Of a stretch of DNA of 64,000 nt, positions 36,489-44,568 are shown one piece after another. The notes under the pieces are model-generated. The model was not told the DNA's origin and searched no databases. It saw nothing but the letters and a program-made list of their open reading frames with translations. The stretch lies in NCBI RefSeq assembly GCF_918698005.1, contig NZ_CAKKLJ010000001.1:186001-250000 (forward strand). Reading direction: 5' to 3'. The translations under genes were made by a program, and so were the position numbers. Positions within the stretch are counted from its first letter, which is position 1. The number at the start of each line of letters is the position of its first letter. Origin of the DNA: Microbacterium sp. Bi121 (GTDB lineage: Bacteria; Actinomycetota; Actinomycetes; Actinomycetales; Microbacteriaceae).

Positions 36489-37481
36489 CTACTTCGCCGT
36501 GAAGACGATCCGCGCTCCGCGGCGTGCAGCCGAGCACCCCGGCAGGTCGATCGGACCCTGACCCGACCAGTCCGTGACCAGGCGCGCCACCTCGAGGGTC
36601 TGGGTGCGCGTGAGACTCACGCCGAACTCGCTGTCGACGACGAGGCGGATGATCCGGTTGCGCAGCGCAGCCGGGTTCGCGGCGAGTGCGGCGACGCTGA
36701 CCGAGATGCCGGCCTCGGCGTGCTCGACGATGTCCTCGATCGTCTCGTGGATCATCTCGTCGAACGCGTCGGCGTCCTCGCGCAGCTGCTCTGCCGTGCG
36801 CGCCAGCGCCTCGGCGATGCCGGGGCCGAGTTCCGACTCGAGCACGGGGAGCACGTTCTCGCGCACTCGCACGCGGGCGAACCGCCGCTCGCGGTTGTGC
36901 GGGTCGTGCCACGCTTCGAGATCGGATGCCGCGCAGAACGCTTCGGTCGTCCCCCGCCGCACGGCCAGAAGCGGGCGCAGCCAGACCGTGCCGTCGGCAT
37001 CCTCTCTCCGCGGGGCCATGCCCTGCAGGCTCGCGGCGCCTGAACCCCGTGCGAGGCCGAGCAGGACGGTCTCGGCCTGGTCGTCGAGCGTGTGGCCGAG
37101 CAGGACGGCATCCGCGCCCTCGCTTGCGGCGACGCCGCGCAGGGCCGCGTATCGCGCGCCGCGGGCTGCGGCTTCCGGCCCGTCGGCAGCACCGGCGACG
37201 TCGACCTTGGCCTGCAGGGCCTCATCGACGCCGACGCCTTCAGCGGCGACAGCCGCTGAAGCGGCGACGAGATCCGACCCCGTCTGCAGTTGATGATCGA
37301 CGGTCAGGCTCAGCACGCGCATCCCGCGGGCGTGGCCCTCGAAGACGGTCGCGGCCGTCAGCGCGAGGGAGTCGGCACCACCCGAGAGGGCGACGACCAC
37401 CGTCGCCCTCTCGGGAAGACTCGCGAGCGCGGTGCGCACGGCGAGGCGGATCTCAGCGACTGCGGGGTTCAGTGAGGGCAC
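36489..37481 (-). CDS. tilS: tRNA(Ile)-lysidine synthase
   Basis: A 330-residue N-type ATP pyrophosphatase that modifies C34 of tRNA-Ile(CAU) to lysidine. The PP-loop VVVALSGGADSLALTA is followed by LSLTVDHQLQTGS, GARYAALRGVA, LLGHTLDDQAETVLLGLARGSGAASLQGM and WHDPHN, the standard core. The C-terminal region is short, as in actinobacterial forms. It is essential in most bacteria. It lies upstream of hpt on the same strand, with the DUF937 gene inserted between them. Confidence 0.95.
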   Translation of the reverse strand: MPSLNPAVAEIRLAVRTALASLPERATVVVALSGGADSLALTAATVFEGHARGMRVLSLTVDHQLQTGSDLVAASAAVAAEGVGVDEALQAKVDVAGAADGPEAAARGARYAALRGVAASEGADAVLLGHTLDDQAETVLLGLARGSGAASLQGMAPRREDADGTVWLRPLLAVRRGTTEAFCAASDLEAWHDPHNRERRFARVRVRENVLPVLESELGPGIAEALARTAEQLREDADAFDEMIHETIEDIVEHAEAGISVSVAALAANPAALRNRIIRLVVDSEFGVSLTRTQTLEVARLVTDWSGQGPIDLPGCSAARRGARIVFTAK

Positions 37482-37504
37482 AGCACCACGCTAGCCGCTG
37501 CCCC

Positions 37505-38875
37505 TCAGCCGGCGGTCTGCACCGGGGCGAGACCGTGCTTGCGCGCATCGGCCTCATCGATCTCGACCAGCGATGCGCCGCTGGTCTCCTTCAGGGTGAT
37601 CACCGCGAAGGCCGTGATCGCACAGGCGACGGCCACGTAGATGGCCACCGGCATCCAGGACCCGAAGTCCTGCAGTAGCGCGCTTGCGATGATCGGGGCC
37701 AGCGATCCGGCGACGATCGAGGTGACCTGGTAGCCGAGCGAGACGCCCGAGTAGCGCATCCGGGTCGGGAACATCTCGGCCATGATCGCCGGCTGGCCCG
37801 CGTACATGAGGGCGTGGAAGCACAGACCGATCGCGACCGCGGCGATGATCACGAACTCGTTCAGGGTGTCGAACATCGGGAAGGCGAAGAACGCCCAGGT
37901 CGCGCCGAGGATGGCGCCGGCCAGGTAGACCGGTTTGCGGCCGAATGCGTCGGAGAGGCGCCCGACCTGCGGGATGACGAGGAAGTGGATGACGTGCGCC
38001 ACCAGCAGCGCGAGCAGCAGCTTGCTCGTGTCGTAGTCGTGCACCGTCTTCAGGTAGACGATCGTGAAGGACACGATGATGTAGTACAGGATGTTCTCGG
38101 CGAAGCGCAGGCCCATCGCACCGAAGATGCCGCGCGGGTACTTGCGCACGACTTCGAGGATGCCGTAGCCGGCGGCCTTGTCGGCCTCGACCTGCTCGCG
38201 GGCCTCGAGGAAGATCGGCGCCTCGCTGACGTGGCGGCGGATGTAGTAGCCGATGACGACGACGATCGCCGAGGCCCAGAAGGCCACGCGCCAGCCCCAG
38301 CTGAGGAACTGGTCCGCCGAGAGCAGCCACGACATCCCGAGCAGGATGAGGGTCGCCAGCAGGTTGCCGACGGGCACGGCGGCCTGCGGCCAGCTCGACC
38401 AGAAGCCGCGGGACTTGTTCGGGCTGTGCTCGGCGACGAGCAGCACGGCGCCGCCCCACTCCCCGCCGACCGCGAAGCCCTGGATGAAGCGGAGGGCGAC
38501 GAGGAGCGCGGGCGCCCAATAGCCGATGGAGTTGAAGCCGGGCAGGCAGCCCATGAGGAACGTGGCGACGCCGACGAGGATGATGGTGACCTGCAGCGTG
38601 TGCTTGCGGCCGAGGCGGTCGCCGATCTGACCGAATACGATTCCGCCGAGGGGTCGGGCGATGAAGCCGACCGCGTAGGTGAGGAACGCGGCGATGATGC
38701 CGTCGAGCTCCGTGCCGGCATCCGGGAAGAAGTACACGCCGAACACCAGCGAGGCCGCGGTCGCGTACAGGAAGAACTCGTACCACTCCACGACCGTGCC
38801 GACCATCGAGGCGGCGACGATCCTCTTCAATCCCGATGTCTTCGTCTCGGGGACGACGGCGTCTCTTGCGCTCAT
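37505..38875 (-). CDS. MFS transporter of the metabolite:H+ symporter (MHS) family
   Basis: A 456-residue, twelve-span transporter. MVGTVVEWYEFFLYATAASLVF opens span 1, GRPLGG-type RPLGGIVFGQIGDRLGRK is the loop 2-3 motif, and FAVGGEWGGAVLLVAEHSP is the MHS signature. Family members carry organic acids, proline, betaine or shikimate; the substrate here is unknown. ATG 38875 follows GAAGGAG. It is divergent from a LysR regulator that probably controls it. Confidence 0.9.
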   Translation of the reverse strand: MSARDAVVPETKTSGLKRIVAASMVGTVVEWYEFFLYATAASLVFGVYFFPDAGTELDGIIAAFLTYAVGFIARPLGGIVFGQIGDRLGRKHTLQVTIILVGVATFLMGCLPGFNSIGYWAPALLVALRFIQGFAVGGEWGGAVLLVAEHSPNKSRGFWSSWPQAAVPVGNLLATLILLGMSWLLSADQFLSWGWRVAFWASAIVVVIGYYIRRHVSEAPIFLEAREQVEADKAAGYGILEVVRKYPRGIFGAMGLRFAENILYYIIVSFTIVYLKTVHDYDTSKLLLALLVAHVIHFLVIPQVGRLSDAFGRKPVYLAGAILGATWAFFAFPMFDTLNEFVIIAAVAIGLCFHALMYAGQPAIMAEMFPTRMRYSGVSLGYQVTSIVAGSLAPIIASALLQDFGSWMPVAIYVAVACAITAFAVITLKETSGASLVEIDEADARKHGLAPVQTAG

Positions 38876-38976
38876 GCATGCACTCCTTCGTGTCTCGGGG
38901 ACGTCCACGTCGACATCCACCGCGTCCAGCGCCGCTCATGCGCGCGCCGGGGCCTCGCCAAGTATGGGCACGACAC

Positions 38977-39025
38977 TCCCTGTGCAGCAATGACCAGGGG
39001 AGCAGACAACCTGTGCAGAATTGCA
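38977..39025. promoter_or_regulatory. Candidate LysR binding region in the divergent gap
   Basis: The 9-mer CCTGTGCAG occurs at 38977-38985 and again at 39010-39018, exactly 33 bases (about three helical turns) apart. The second copy runs into TGCAGAATTGCA (39014-39025), whose outer TGCA arms are symmetric. It lies between the transporter and regulator starts. Binding is inferred. Confidence 0.45.
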
Positions 39026-39028
39026 GAT

Positions 39029-40009
39029 ATGAGTGCAGAGATCACGGACGGCCCCGCTGCAAGGCCGAGCCCCGACGACCTGCTCGTCCTGCTCGCCGTA
39101 TCGCGCACCGGGCGCTTCACGGCCGCCGGCGAGACGCTCGGGCTGAACCACACGACGGTGTCACGCCGGATCGCAGCGCTCGAGACCGTCCTCGGCGGCC
39201 GGACGCTGGCCAAGGGCGAGGGCGGATGGGAGCTCACGGATCTCGGCCGTCGCGCCGTACGCGCAGCCGAGGACGTGGAGGCGGCGATGTCGACGATCCG
39301 CGAGAGCGCTGGACGGATCGATCAGATCGCCGGGGTCGTGCGCATCTCTGCGACCGATGGGTTCAGCGCGTTCGTCATAGCCCCGGCCGTCGCCGAGCTG
39401 CGGCGCGAGCATCCCCAGCTCAGCGTCGAGATCGTCAACGTCACCCGACGCGCGCTCCAATACCGATCGGGATTGGACATGGAGGTCGTGGTCGGCGAAC
39501 CGCAGGTGCATCGCGCCGAGGCGATCAGGCTCGGGCACTACACGCTCGGGATGTACGCCTCACGTGATTACATGGCTGAGTTCGGCGAGCCGGTCGGCAT
39601 CGCCGAGATGCGCTCGCACCCGCTCGTGTACTTCGTGGATTCGATGCTGCAGGTCGACGATCTCGATGCTCCACGCCGACTCGTCCCCGGTATGCAGGAT
39701 TCGCTGAGCTCGACGAACGTGTTCGTCCATGTCGAGGCCACGCGCGCCGGGGCGGGCATCGGGTTCCTGCCGTGCTTCCTGGCCGACCGGCATCCCGACC
39801 TGGTGCGCCTGCTGCCGGAGGAGTTCGCCGAACGTTTGCCGTACTGGCTGGTTCTGCGGCCGGATTCGCTGCGTCAACCGGCCGTCGCAGCGGTGGCGGA
39901 TGCGCTGCGTCGTCGGACGGCCGCCGTGCAGAGCGAGTTGCTCGGCCTCCCCGGCGCTGACAGTGCGGATGCCGCGCGCGTCCCCCACCGGCATCCGTCA
40001 CGGTCGTAG
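39029..40009 (+). CDS. LysR-family transcriptional regulator
   Basis: A 326-residue regulator. Residues 12-70 hold the winged helix-turn-helix (LLVLLAVSRTGRFTAAGETLGLNHTTVSRRI, then ALETVLGGRTLAKGEGGWELTDLG). The rest is a two-lobed effector domain (GVVRISATDGFSAFVIAPAVAEL to GAGIGFLPCFLADRHPDLVRL). ATG 39029 has no evident ribosome site. It is divergent from the MHS transporter, so it most likely senses that transporter's substrate. Confidence 0.9.
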   Translation: MSAEITDGPAARPSPDDLLVLLAVSRTGRFTAAGETLGLNHTTVSRRIAALETVLGGRTLAKGEGGWELTDLGRRAVRAAEDVEAAMSTIRESAGRIDQIAGVVRISATDGFSAFVIAPAVAELRREHPQLSVEIVNVTRRALQYRSGLDMEVVVGEPQVHRAEAIRLGHYTLGMYASRDYMAEFGEPVGIAEMRSHPLVYFVDSMLQVDDLDAPRRLVPGMQDSLSSTNVFVHVEATRAGAGIGFLPCFLADRHPDLVRLLPEEFAERLPYWLVLRPDSLRQPAVAAVADALRRRTAAVQSELLGLPGADSADAARVPHRHPSRS

Positions 40010-40018
40010 TCTGGGCGC

Positions 40019-40651
40019 GTGACGGAGCAGACGGACGCGACCCGGCAGTTCTCCAGCGAACGCTTCAAGGCGTTCGTCGACGCGGTCGTGGCGATCGCGA
40101 TGACATTGCTGATCCTGCCGCTCATGGAGTCGGTGTCGGATGCCGCCTCGGGCGAGCTCACCACGGCGGAGTTCCTGACCGAGCACGGCGGTCAGATCGT
40201 CAGCTTCCTGCTGAGCTTCGTTCTGATCGCGAACTCGTGGATCGGCCATCACCGGCAGTACAACGACGTCGACGTCATCACTCGGCCGCTGCTGTGGATC
40301 AATGTCGCGTGGATGGTCACGATCGTGTGGCTTCCGGTTCCGACGGCGATGCTCGGGCAGATGGAGGGCGACCCGCTGCAGGCCGTCCTCTACATCGGCA
40401 CTCTCATCCTCACGCAGATCACGACTCTCGCCGGGCGTCTGTACCTGTTGCGGAACCCGAGCTACACGACCGCAGGGCCGGCGGAGCTCCGCTTCGGCGC
40501 GGCAGCCGACATCGCTTCGGCCGTGCTGTTCGGGATCGCGCTGCTGATCGTGATCCTCTTCGGCTCACAGGGGTACTACGCGCTGTTCCTGCTCGCGTTG
40601 ACCGGCGTGCTCGCGCGGCCGCTGAACAAGCTGTTCGGAGCGCGCGGGTAA
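40019..40651 (+). CDS. TMEM175 (DUF1211) family potassium-channel-like protein
   Basis: A 210-residue membrane protein with six hydrophobic segments. It starts at GTG 40019 with FSSERFKAFVDAVVAIAMTLLILPL, the first-helix signature (R-x-x-A-F-x-D-A-V-x-A-I-A-x-T-L) of TMEM175 proteins, bacterial members of which conduct potassium. The WIGHHRQYNDVDVITRPLLWIN segment is also typical. It is ten bases after the LysR stop, so the two may be cotranscribed, although a functional link is not obvious. Confidence 0.88.
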   Translation: MTEQTDATRQFSSERFKAFVDAVVAIAMTLLILPLMESVSDAASGELTTAEFLTEHGGQIVSFLLSFVLIANSWIGHHRQYNDVDVITRPLLWINVAWMVTIVWLPVPTAMLGQMEGDPLQAVLYIGTLILTQITTLAGRLYLLRNPSYTTAGPAELRFGAAADIASAVLFGIALLIVILFGSQGYYALFLLALTGVLARPLNKLFGARG

Positions 40652-40693
40652 GCTTGCTCCGGCATCCAACCGTCTTTCCTGAGGAGCACACGC

Positions 40694-41185
40694 ATGGGCG
40701 CACACGACGCCGTCATCGAGATTCCGCGCGGCAGCCGCGTCAAGTACGAGGTCGACCACGAGACCGGGCGCGTCCACCTGGATCGCGTTCTGTACACGAC
40801 CTTCGGCTACCCGGCCGACTACGGCTACTTCGACAACACGCTCGGCGAGGACGGTGACCCGCTCGACGTGCTCGTGCTGCTCGACCACGCCATCTATCCC
40901 GGCGTCGTCGTCGAGGTGCGTCCGGTCGCCGTCCTGAAGATGAGCGATGAGGCCGGCGGAGACGACAAGCTCGTCGCCGTGCTGAGCAAGGACCCTCGCT
41001 GGTCGCACATCCAGGACATCGGCGACATCGCCGAGTACACGAAGAAGGAGATCGCACACTTCTTCGAGCACTACAAGGACCTCGAGCCGAACAAGTGGGT
41101 CAAGGTCGACGAGTGGGGCGACGCCGCAGAGGCGCAGCGCATCCTCGACGAGGCGATCGCTCGTTTCGGCGAGAACGGTCACTGA
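40694..41185 (+). CDS. ppa: Inorganic pyrophosphatase, family I
   Basis: A 163-residue enzyme hydrolysing pyrophosphate. IEIPRGSRVKYEVDHETG, FGYPADYGYFDNTLGEDGDPLDVLVL (with the D-x-D-P-x-D signature) and the WSHIQDIGDI / EIAHFFEHYKDLEPNKWV segments match soluble Mg-dependent family I enzymes. TGAGGAG precedes the ATG. A perfect hairpin follows the stop by about 20 bases. Confidence 0.97.
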   Translation: MGAHDAVIEIPRGSRVKYEVDHETGRVHLDRVLYTTFGYPADYGYFDNTLGEDGDPLDVLVLLDHAIYPGVVVEVRPVAVLKMSDEAGGDDKLVAVLSKDPRWSHIQDIGDIAEYTKKEIAHFFEHYKDLEPNKWVKVDEWGDAAEAQRILDEAIARFGENGH

Positions 41186-41207
41186 GCCGTCGATCCTCGA
41201 CAACGTC

Positions 41208-41239
41208 AGAAACCCCCGGCCGCGCGGCCGGGGGTTTCT
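41208..41239. terminator. Perfect 32-base palindrome, bidirectional terminator
   Basis: AGAAACCCCCGGCCGC (41208-41223) and its exact complement GCGGCCGGGGGTTTCT (41224-41239) form a 16-bp stem with A/T at its base. It lies between the convergent ppa and M23 peptidase genes and would give a U-rich 3' end on either strand. Confidence 0.9.
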
Positions 41240-41246
41240 TCGTGTT

Positions 41247-41266
41247 CAGCGTCAGCGTCAGCGTCA
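41247..41266. repeat. CAGCGT hexamer repeat at the peptidase 3' end
   Basis: Three copies of CAGCGT (41247-41264) plus CAG run into the stop codon of the M23 peptidase. A change in copy number would shift only the spacing to the terminator, as the array lies past the stop on that strand. Confidence 0.8.
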
Positions 41267-42649
41267 GACCGAGATGCCTCGAGCGGCCATGAAGCTGATC
41301 GGGTTCGTGTAGCCGCCGTTGATGTAGACCTCGAAGTGCAGGTGGCAGCCGACGGATGCGCCGGTGTTACCGGCGTACGCGATGACCTGGCCGGCACCGA
41401 CCCTGGAGCCGCTGCGCACCGCGAACCCGCCGTTCACGATGTGCGCGTAGCCCGTTGCCACGCCCCCGCCGTGCTGGATGCGGATGTAGTTGCCGTAGTT
41501 GCCGTTGGGGCCCGCGTAGTCGACGGTTCCCGCGTGGGCGGCGAAGATCGGCGACCCGCAGCCGTTGGCGAGGTCGACGCCGTAGTGGTAATTCGAGCAG
41601 TTCGGGCAGGGCCTGGGACGCCAGCCGAAGCCGGCGCTGCGGAACCCGCCGTGCGGGCGCACCCAGCCGCCGGTTCCGGCAGATCCCCCGCCGCCACCGC
41701 CGCCTCCACCGCCGCCGTTGTTCTTGGCGGCTTCCTCGGCGGCCTTGCGCGCAGCCTCTGCGGCGGCGCGCCTGCGCGCTTCCTCCGCAGCCTTGCGGAC
41801 GCGTTCTCCCTCTTGGTAATCGGCAACGGTCTTGGCCGTCGTGTCCTTGAGGGCGGCGAGCTGAGCCTGCAGGGTTCCGAGATTCTCCGTCTGCTCGTCC
41901 AGAGCGGCTTGGGCGGCTTCCGCCGCCTGCTGGGCCGCGATCATCTTCTGCTCGGCGATCTTTTGCAGCCGGTCGCGCTCGGTGCGAGCGACGACGGCCT
42001 GGTCGCTCAGCAGCTGCGCGGAGTTGCGTGCCGCGACGGCCTTGTCGTAGACCGACTGGTTGTAGCTGAAGAGCTTGTCCATCGTGCCCAGCCGCGAGAG
42101 GAGCTCGTCGGCGTTGGCGGCGGAGTCGGTGAAGAACAGCTCGAGGGCCGTGTCGTCGCCGCCGTTGCGATACATCTGCGCCGCGACCTGTCCCGCCTTG
42201 CGCACGGAGTCGTCGGCGATCTTCGCCTGCTCATCGGCCTGCGCCTGCAGCGCCTCAGCCTCAGCGATCGCGCCGAAGTACGCCTGCTGGGCCTCATAGA
42301 ACTCGTTGCCTGCCGCTTCGGCGGCCGCCTGCGTCTCGGCGACGCGCTGGGTGAGCGACTGGATGAGGTTCTGGATGCGGGAGACTTCGGCGGCCTTGGC
42401 CGCTTCGCTCTTCTTCGCGCGCTGAACATCGTCCCAGCTCGGGTACGACGCGGCGTATGCGGCGCTCACGCCCGCGCCGACGCCGAAGGCACTGAGCGCG
42501 ACGGCACCGATGGCGCCGAGCCCCAGGGCGTTGCGGCGGGTGAGCGCGCTCTTACTCCAGAGGGTGCGCTGCTCGGCGATGCTGGGTGCACAGTTGCAGG
42601 AGTCGCCTGCTTCCAGCGCAGCATCCATCGGGGACTGCTCGACGTTCAC
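41264..42649 (-). CDS. Secreted M23 peptidoglycan peptidase with PcsB-like coiled coil and twin-arginine signal
   Basis: A 461-residue cell-wall hydrolase. The first 37 residues are polar with a C-N-C pair, then ALTRRNALGLGAIGAVALS is a twin-arginine-type signal with cleavage after SAAYA. Residues about 75-300 are a long Ala/Glu/Gln-rich coiled coil like PcsB/RipC regulators, and a run of glycines (about 310-325) is a linker. The M23 domain has YHYGVDLANGCGSPIFAA (metal His and Asp) and VGCHLHFEVYINGG (H-x-H), so it is catalytically intact. GTG 42649 follows GAAGGGG; an ATG 21 bases downstream and one 27 bases upstream are alternatives. It likely cuts peptidoglycan during division. Confidence 0.9.
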   Translation of the reverse strand: MNVEQSPMDAALEAGDSCNCAPSIAEQRTLWSKSALTRRNALGLGAIGAVALSAFGVGAGVSAAYAASYPSWDDVQRAKKSEAAKAAEVSRIQNLIQSLTQRVAETQAAAEAAGNEFYEAQQAYFGAIAEAEALQAQADEQAKIADDSVRKAGQVAAQMYRNGGDDTALELFFTDSAANADELLSRLGTMDKLFSYNQSVYDKAVAARNSAQLLSDQAVVARTERDRLQKIAEQKMIAAQQAAEAAQAALDEQTENLGTLQAQLAALKDTTAKTVADYQEGERVRKAAEEARRRAAAEAARKAAEEAAKNNGGGGGGGGGGGSAGTGGWVRPHGGFRSAGFGWRPRPCPNCSNYHYGVDLANGCGSPIFAAHAGTVDYAGPNGNYGNYIRIQHGGGVATGYAHIVNGGFAVRSGSRVGAGQVIAYAGNTGASVGCHLHFEVYINGGYTNPISFMAARGISV

Positions 42650-42859
42650 ACGGCCCCTTCCGCCGGATTCACACATGACACACTAACAACATCTTTAACA
42701 TCCGCACCAGGTCGGACTCGGTTGCCTGCTTCGATCACGTGCGCTCCATCGTCACCCCGAAACGCCCGGGCTGCCGGCAGGCTCGCCCTCGATTGGTGTT
42801 TTCGCCAGATCATCCCTTATGCTTGAGCGTCGGCAAGGAAGTCCCGCAGGACGCCCTTC

Positions 42860-42932
42860 GGCCCCATCGTTTAGCGGCCTAGGACGCCGCCCTTTCACGG
42901 CGGTAGCACGGGTTCGAATCCCGTTGGGGTCA
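42860..42932 (+). tRNA. tRNA-Glu (anticodon UUC)
   Basis: A 73-base tRNA with anticodon loop CTTTCAC. Acceptor GGCCCCA pairs with TGGGGTC (one G-U) and the discriminator is A. It is the first of three closely spaced tRNAs, 26 bases before tRNA-Asp. Confidence 0.95.
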
Positions 42933-42958
42933 CTCCATCCGATACAATTTAAAAGTAT

Positions 42959-43032
42959 GGCCCTGTAGCGCAGTTGGTTAGCGTGCCGCCCTGTCACGGC
43001 GGAGGTCGCGGGTTCAAGTCCCGTCAGGGTCG
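42959..43032 (+). tRNA. tRNA-Asp (anticodon GUC)
   Basis: A 74-base tRNA. Acceptor GGCCCTG pairs with CAGGGTC (one G-U), discriminator G as expected for aspartate, anticodon loop CTGTCAC, T-loop TTCAAGT. Confidence 0.95.
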
Positions 43033-43044
43033 CTCTATGCGACG

Positions 43045-43069
43045 GGCCCTTTTTTCGAAGAGGGCCTTT
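43045..43069 (+). terminator. UUCG-tetraloop terminator after tRNA-Asp
   Basis: GGCCCTTTT (43045-43053), loop TTCG, AAGAGGGCC (43058-43066), then TTT. The stem is nine pairs with one G-U and is capped by a stable tetraloop. It lies between tRNA-Asp and tRNA-Phe and suggests that tRNA-Phe has its own promoter. Confidence 0.75.
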
Positions 43070-43104
43070 CGTCTAGGATGCGGCGGATTTACGATGTGCC
43101 GCAT

Positions 43105-43177
43105 GGCTCTGTAGCTCAGTTGGTAGAGCGCACGACTGAAAATCGTGAGGTCACGGGATCGACGCCCGTCGGAGCCA
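43105..43177 (+). tRNA. tRNA-Phe (anticodon GAA)
   Basis: A 73-base tRNA. Acceptor GGCTCTG pairs with CGGAGCC, discriminator A, anticodon loop CTGAAAA. The T-stem ACGGG/CCCGT encloses the loop ATCGACG, so position 54 is A instead of the near-universal T. Confidence 0.95.
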
Positions 43178-43179
43178 CT

Positions 43180-43217
43180 GAGACCCTCGTGAGGCTTCTA
43201 CTCACGGGGGTTTCTTT
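43180..43217 (+). terminator. Rho-independent terminator after tRNA-Phe
   Basis: A 14-pair stem (43180-43193 with 43201-43214, two G-U pairs) around a 7-base loop, followed by TTT, two bases after the tRNA 3' end. It may also serve the minus-strand ligase gene ending at 43256. Confidence 0.85.
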
Positions 43218-43255
43218 ATGCCCGTGATCAGCCCCCTCAGTCACGGCTTCCCGCG

Positions 43256-44440
43256 TCAGCCCTCGAGCCCAGCAGTCACCGCGGCCAGGTCTGCGACGAC
43301 ATCGCTCAGCTGCCCGGTCTTCTCGAGCGTCGCTCGCTGACGCATCGCGCCGTTGCCCCGATCGAAGATCAGCTCGATCTGCTCGTCGACCAGCGCCTCG
43401 TCGCGGTTCTCACGCAGTGCCGCTCGAACATGGTCGACGAGCTCAGCGACGATCTCGCGCGCAGCACGTGGTTTGAGGGTTCGCGGGTCGATGAGATCGC
43501 CCTCGATGCCGAACCGGCCGGCCTGCCAGTTCATGAGCCGAAGCATCGAAACCGAGACGGGCGACGGCTCATCCCCTGCGCGCCACTCAGCGGCAGCCGT
43601 ATCCACGAGCGCACGGCAGAGCGCTGCGATCAGCACGGTGTCCGCGGCATCCGCGCAGACATCGGCGACACGGATCTCGACAGTCGGGTAGTGGTGCGAC
43701 AGGCGGGCATCGAAATAGACCATTCCCTCGTCGAGGATGGCGCCGGAGGCGATCATCGCGGCGACGGTCGAGCGATAGCCCTCAGCGGTTCCGAAGGCCT
43801 CGGTCGGCCCGGCCGTCGGCCATCGCACGAGGGCCTGAGAGCGGAAGCTCGCGTACTTCGTGTCCTCCCCCTGCCAGAACGGGGAGTTCGCGCTCAGCGC
43901 GAGAAGAACCGACAACCAGCCACGAATGCGATCGAGGACGCCGACGCCCTCATCATCGGATTCCACCGAGACGTGCACATGGCACGCCCCGGTGAGCTGT
44001 TCTGTGGTGGTCAGCCCGAAGTGCTCGACCATCCGCAGGTATCGGGGTTTGCCGACGATCGCCGAGCCGACCGGCAGCGGCGATGTTCCCGACGCGATGA
44101 CCCGGGCTCCTGCACGGCGGGCAGCCGTGATCGCGTGATCGCGCCACGCGCGCACGCCCTCGCCGAGCGCGACCATGTCGGTGTGCGGAACAGTGTCGGT
44201 CTCGATCTGCTGCTGTTGCAGTTCATGCTCGAGCGATCCGCCCGGCACGTCATCGCCTGCGTCGGACTGCGGCGTCTCCGCACGTTTCTCCACGGAGGAG
44301 ACGGACGCGCTGTCGCCGCCTGACTCGGCCGGCGTCGCGATCTCCGCCGCGTATCGGAGCGTCCGCGCAGCCACCGATCGCGGTCGTCCGCTCTCGGCAT
44401 CCACGAGCAGGAGTTCTTCTTCCACACCGACGGTACGCAT
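43256..44440 (-). CDS. Carboxylate-amine ligase, glutamate-cysteine ligase-like (YbdK/GCS2 type)
   Basis: A 394-residue enzyme of the GCS2 family, which joins glutamate to an amine such as cysteine using ATP. MRTVGVEEELLLVD is the family start with the metal-binding Glu residues. LEHELQQQQIETDT, ACHVHVSVES, LLALSANSPFWQG and HHYPTVEIRVADVCADA are conserved blocks. An acidic low-complexity stretch of about 40 residues (about 33-70) is inserted between the first two blocks. It is divergent from a class II glutamine amidotransferase. The amine substrate is not established; cysteine is one possibility. Confidence 0.88.
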   Translation of the reverse strand: MRTVGVEEELLLVDAESGRPRSVAARTLRYAAEIATPAESGGDSASVSSVEKRAETPQSDAGDDVPGGSLEHELQQQQIETDTVPHTDMVALGEGVRAWRDHAITAARRAGARVIASGTSPLPVGSAIVGKPRYLRMVEHFGLTTTEQLTGACHVHVSVESDDEGVGVLDRIRGWLSVLLALSANSPFWQGEDTKYASFRSQALVRWPTAGPTEAFGTAEGYRSTVAAMIASGAILDEGMVYFDARLSHHYPTVEIRVADVCADAADTVLIAALCRALVDTAAAEWRAGDEPSPVSVSMLRLMNWQAGRFGIEGDLIDPRTLKPRAAREIVAELVDHVRAALRENRDEALVDEQIELIFDRGNGAMRQRATLEKTGQLSDVVADLAAVTAGLEG

Positions 44441-44568
44441 GCGCCCAGTGTGTCAGTCGTCGCGAAACCGGAGAAAGGGATTGCGCGCAGAGCGCAAGCT
44501 CGCGTAGGAGGTTGCCCGCGCGCGCCGAAGAGAGAAGGCTCGTGGTGACAACGAGAGGAGACCACCCA

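Noticed and set aside
41247..41266. CAGCGT hexamers as a phase-variable switch
   Set aside because: The array lies at and past the stop codon of the peptidase, so copy changes would not shift its frame.
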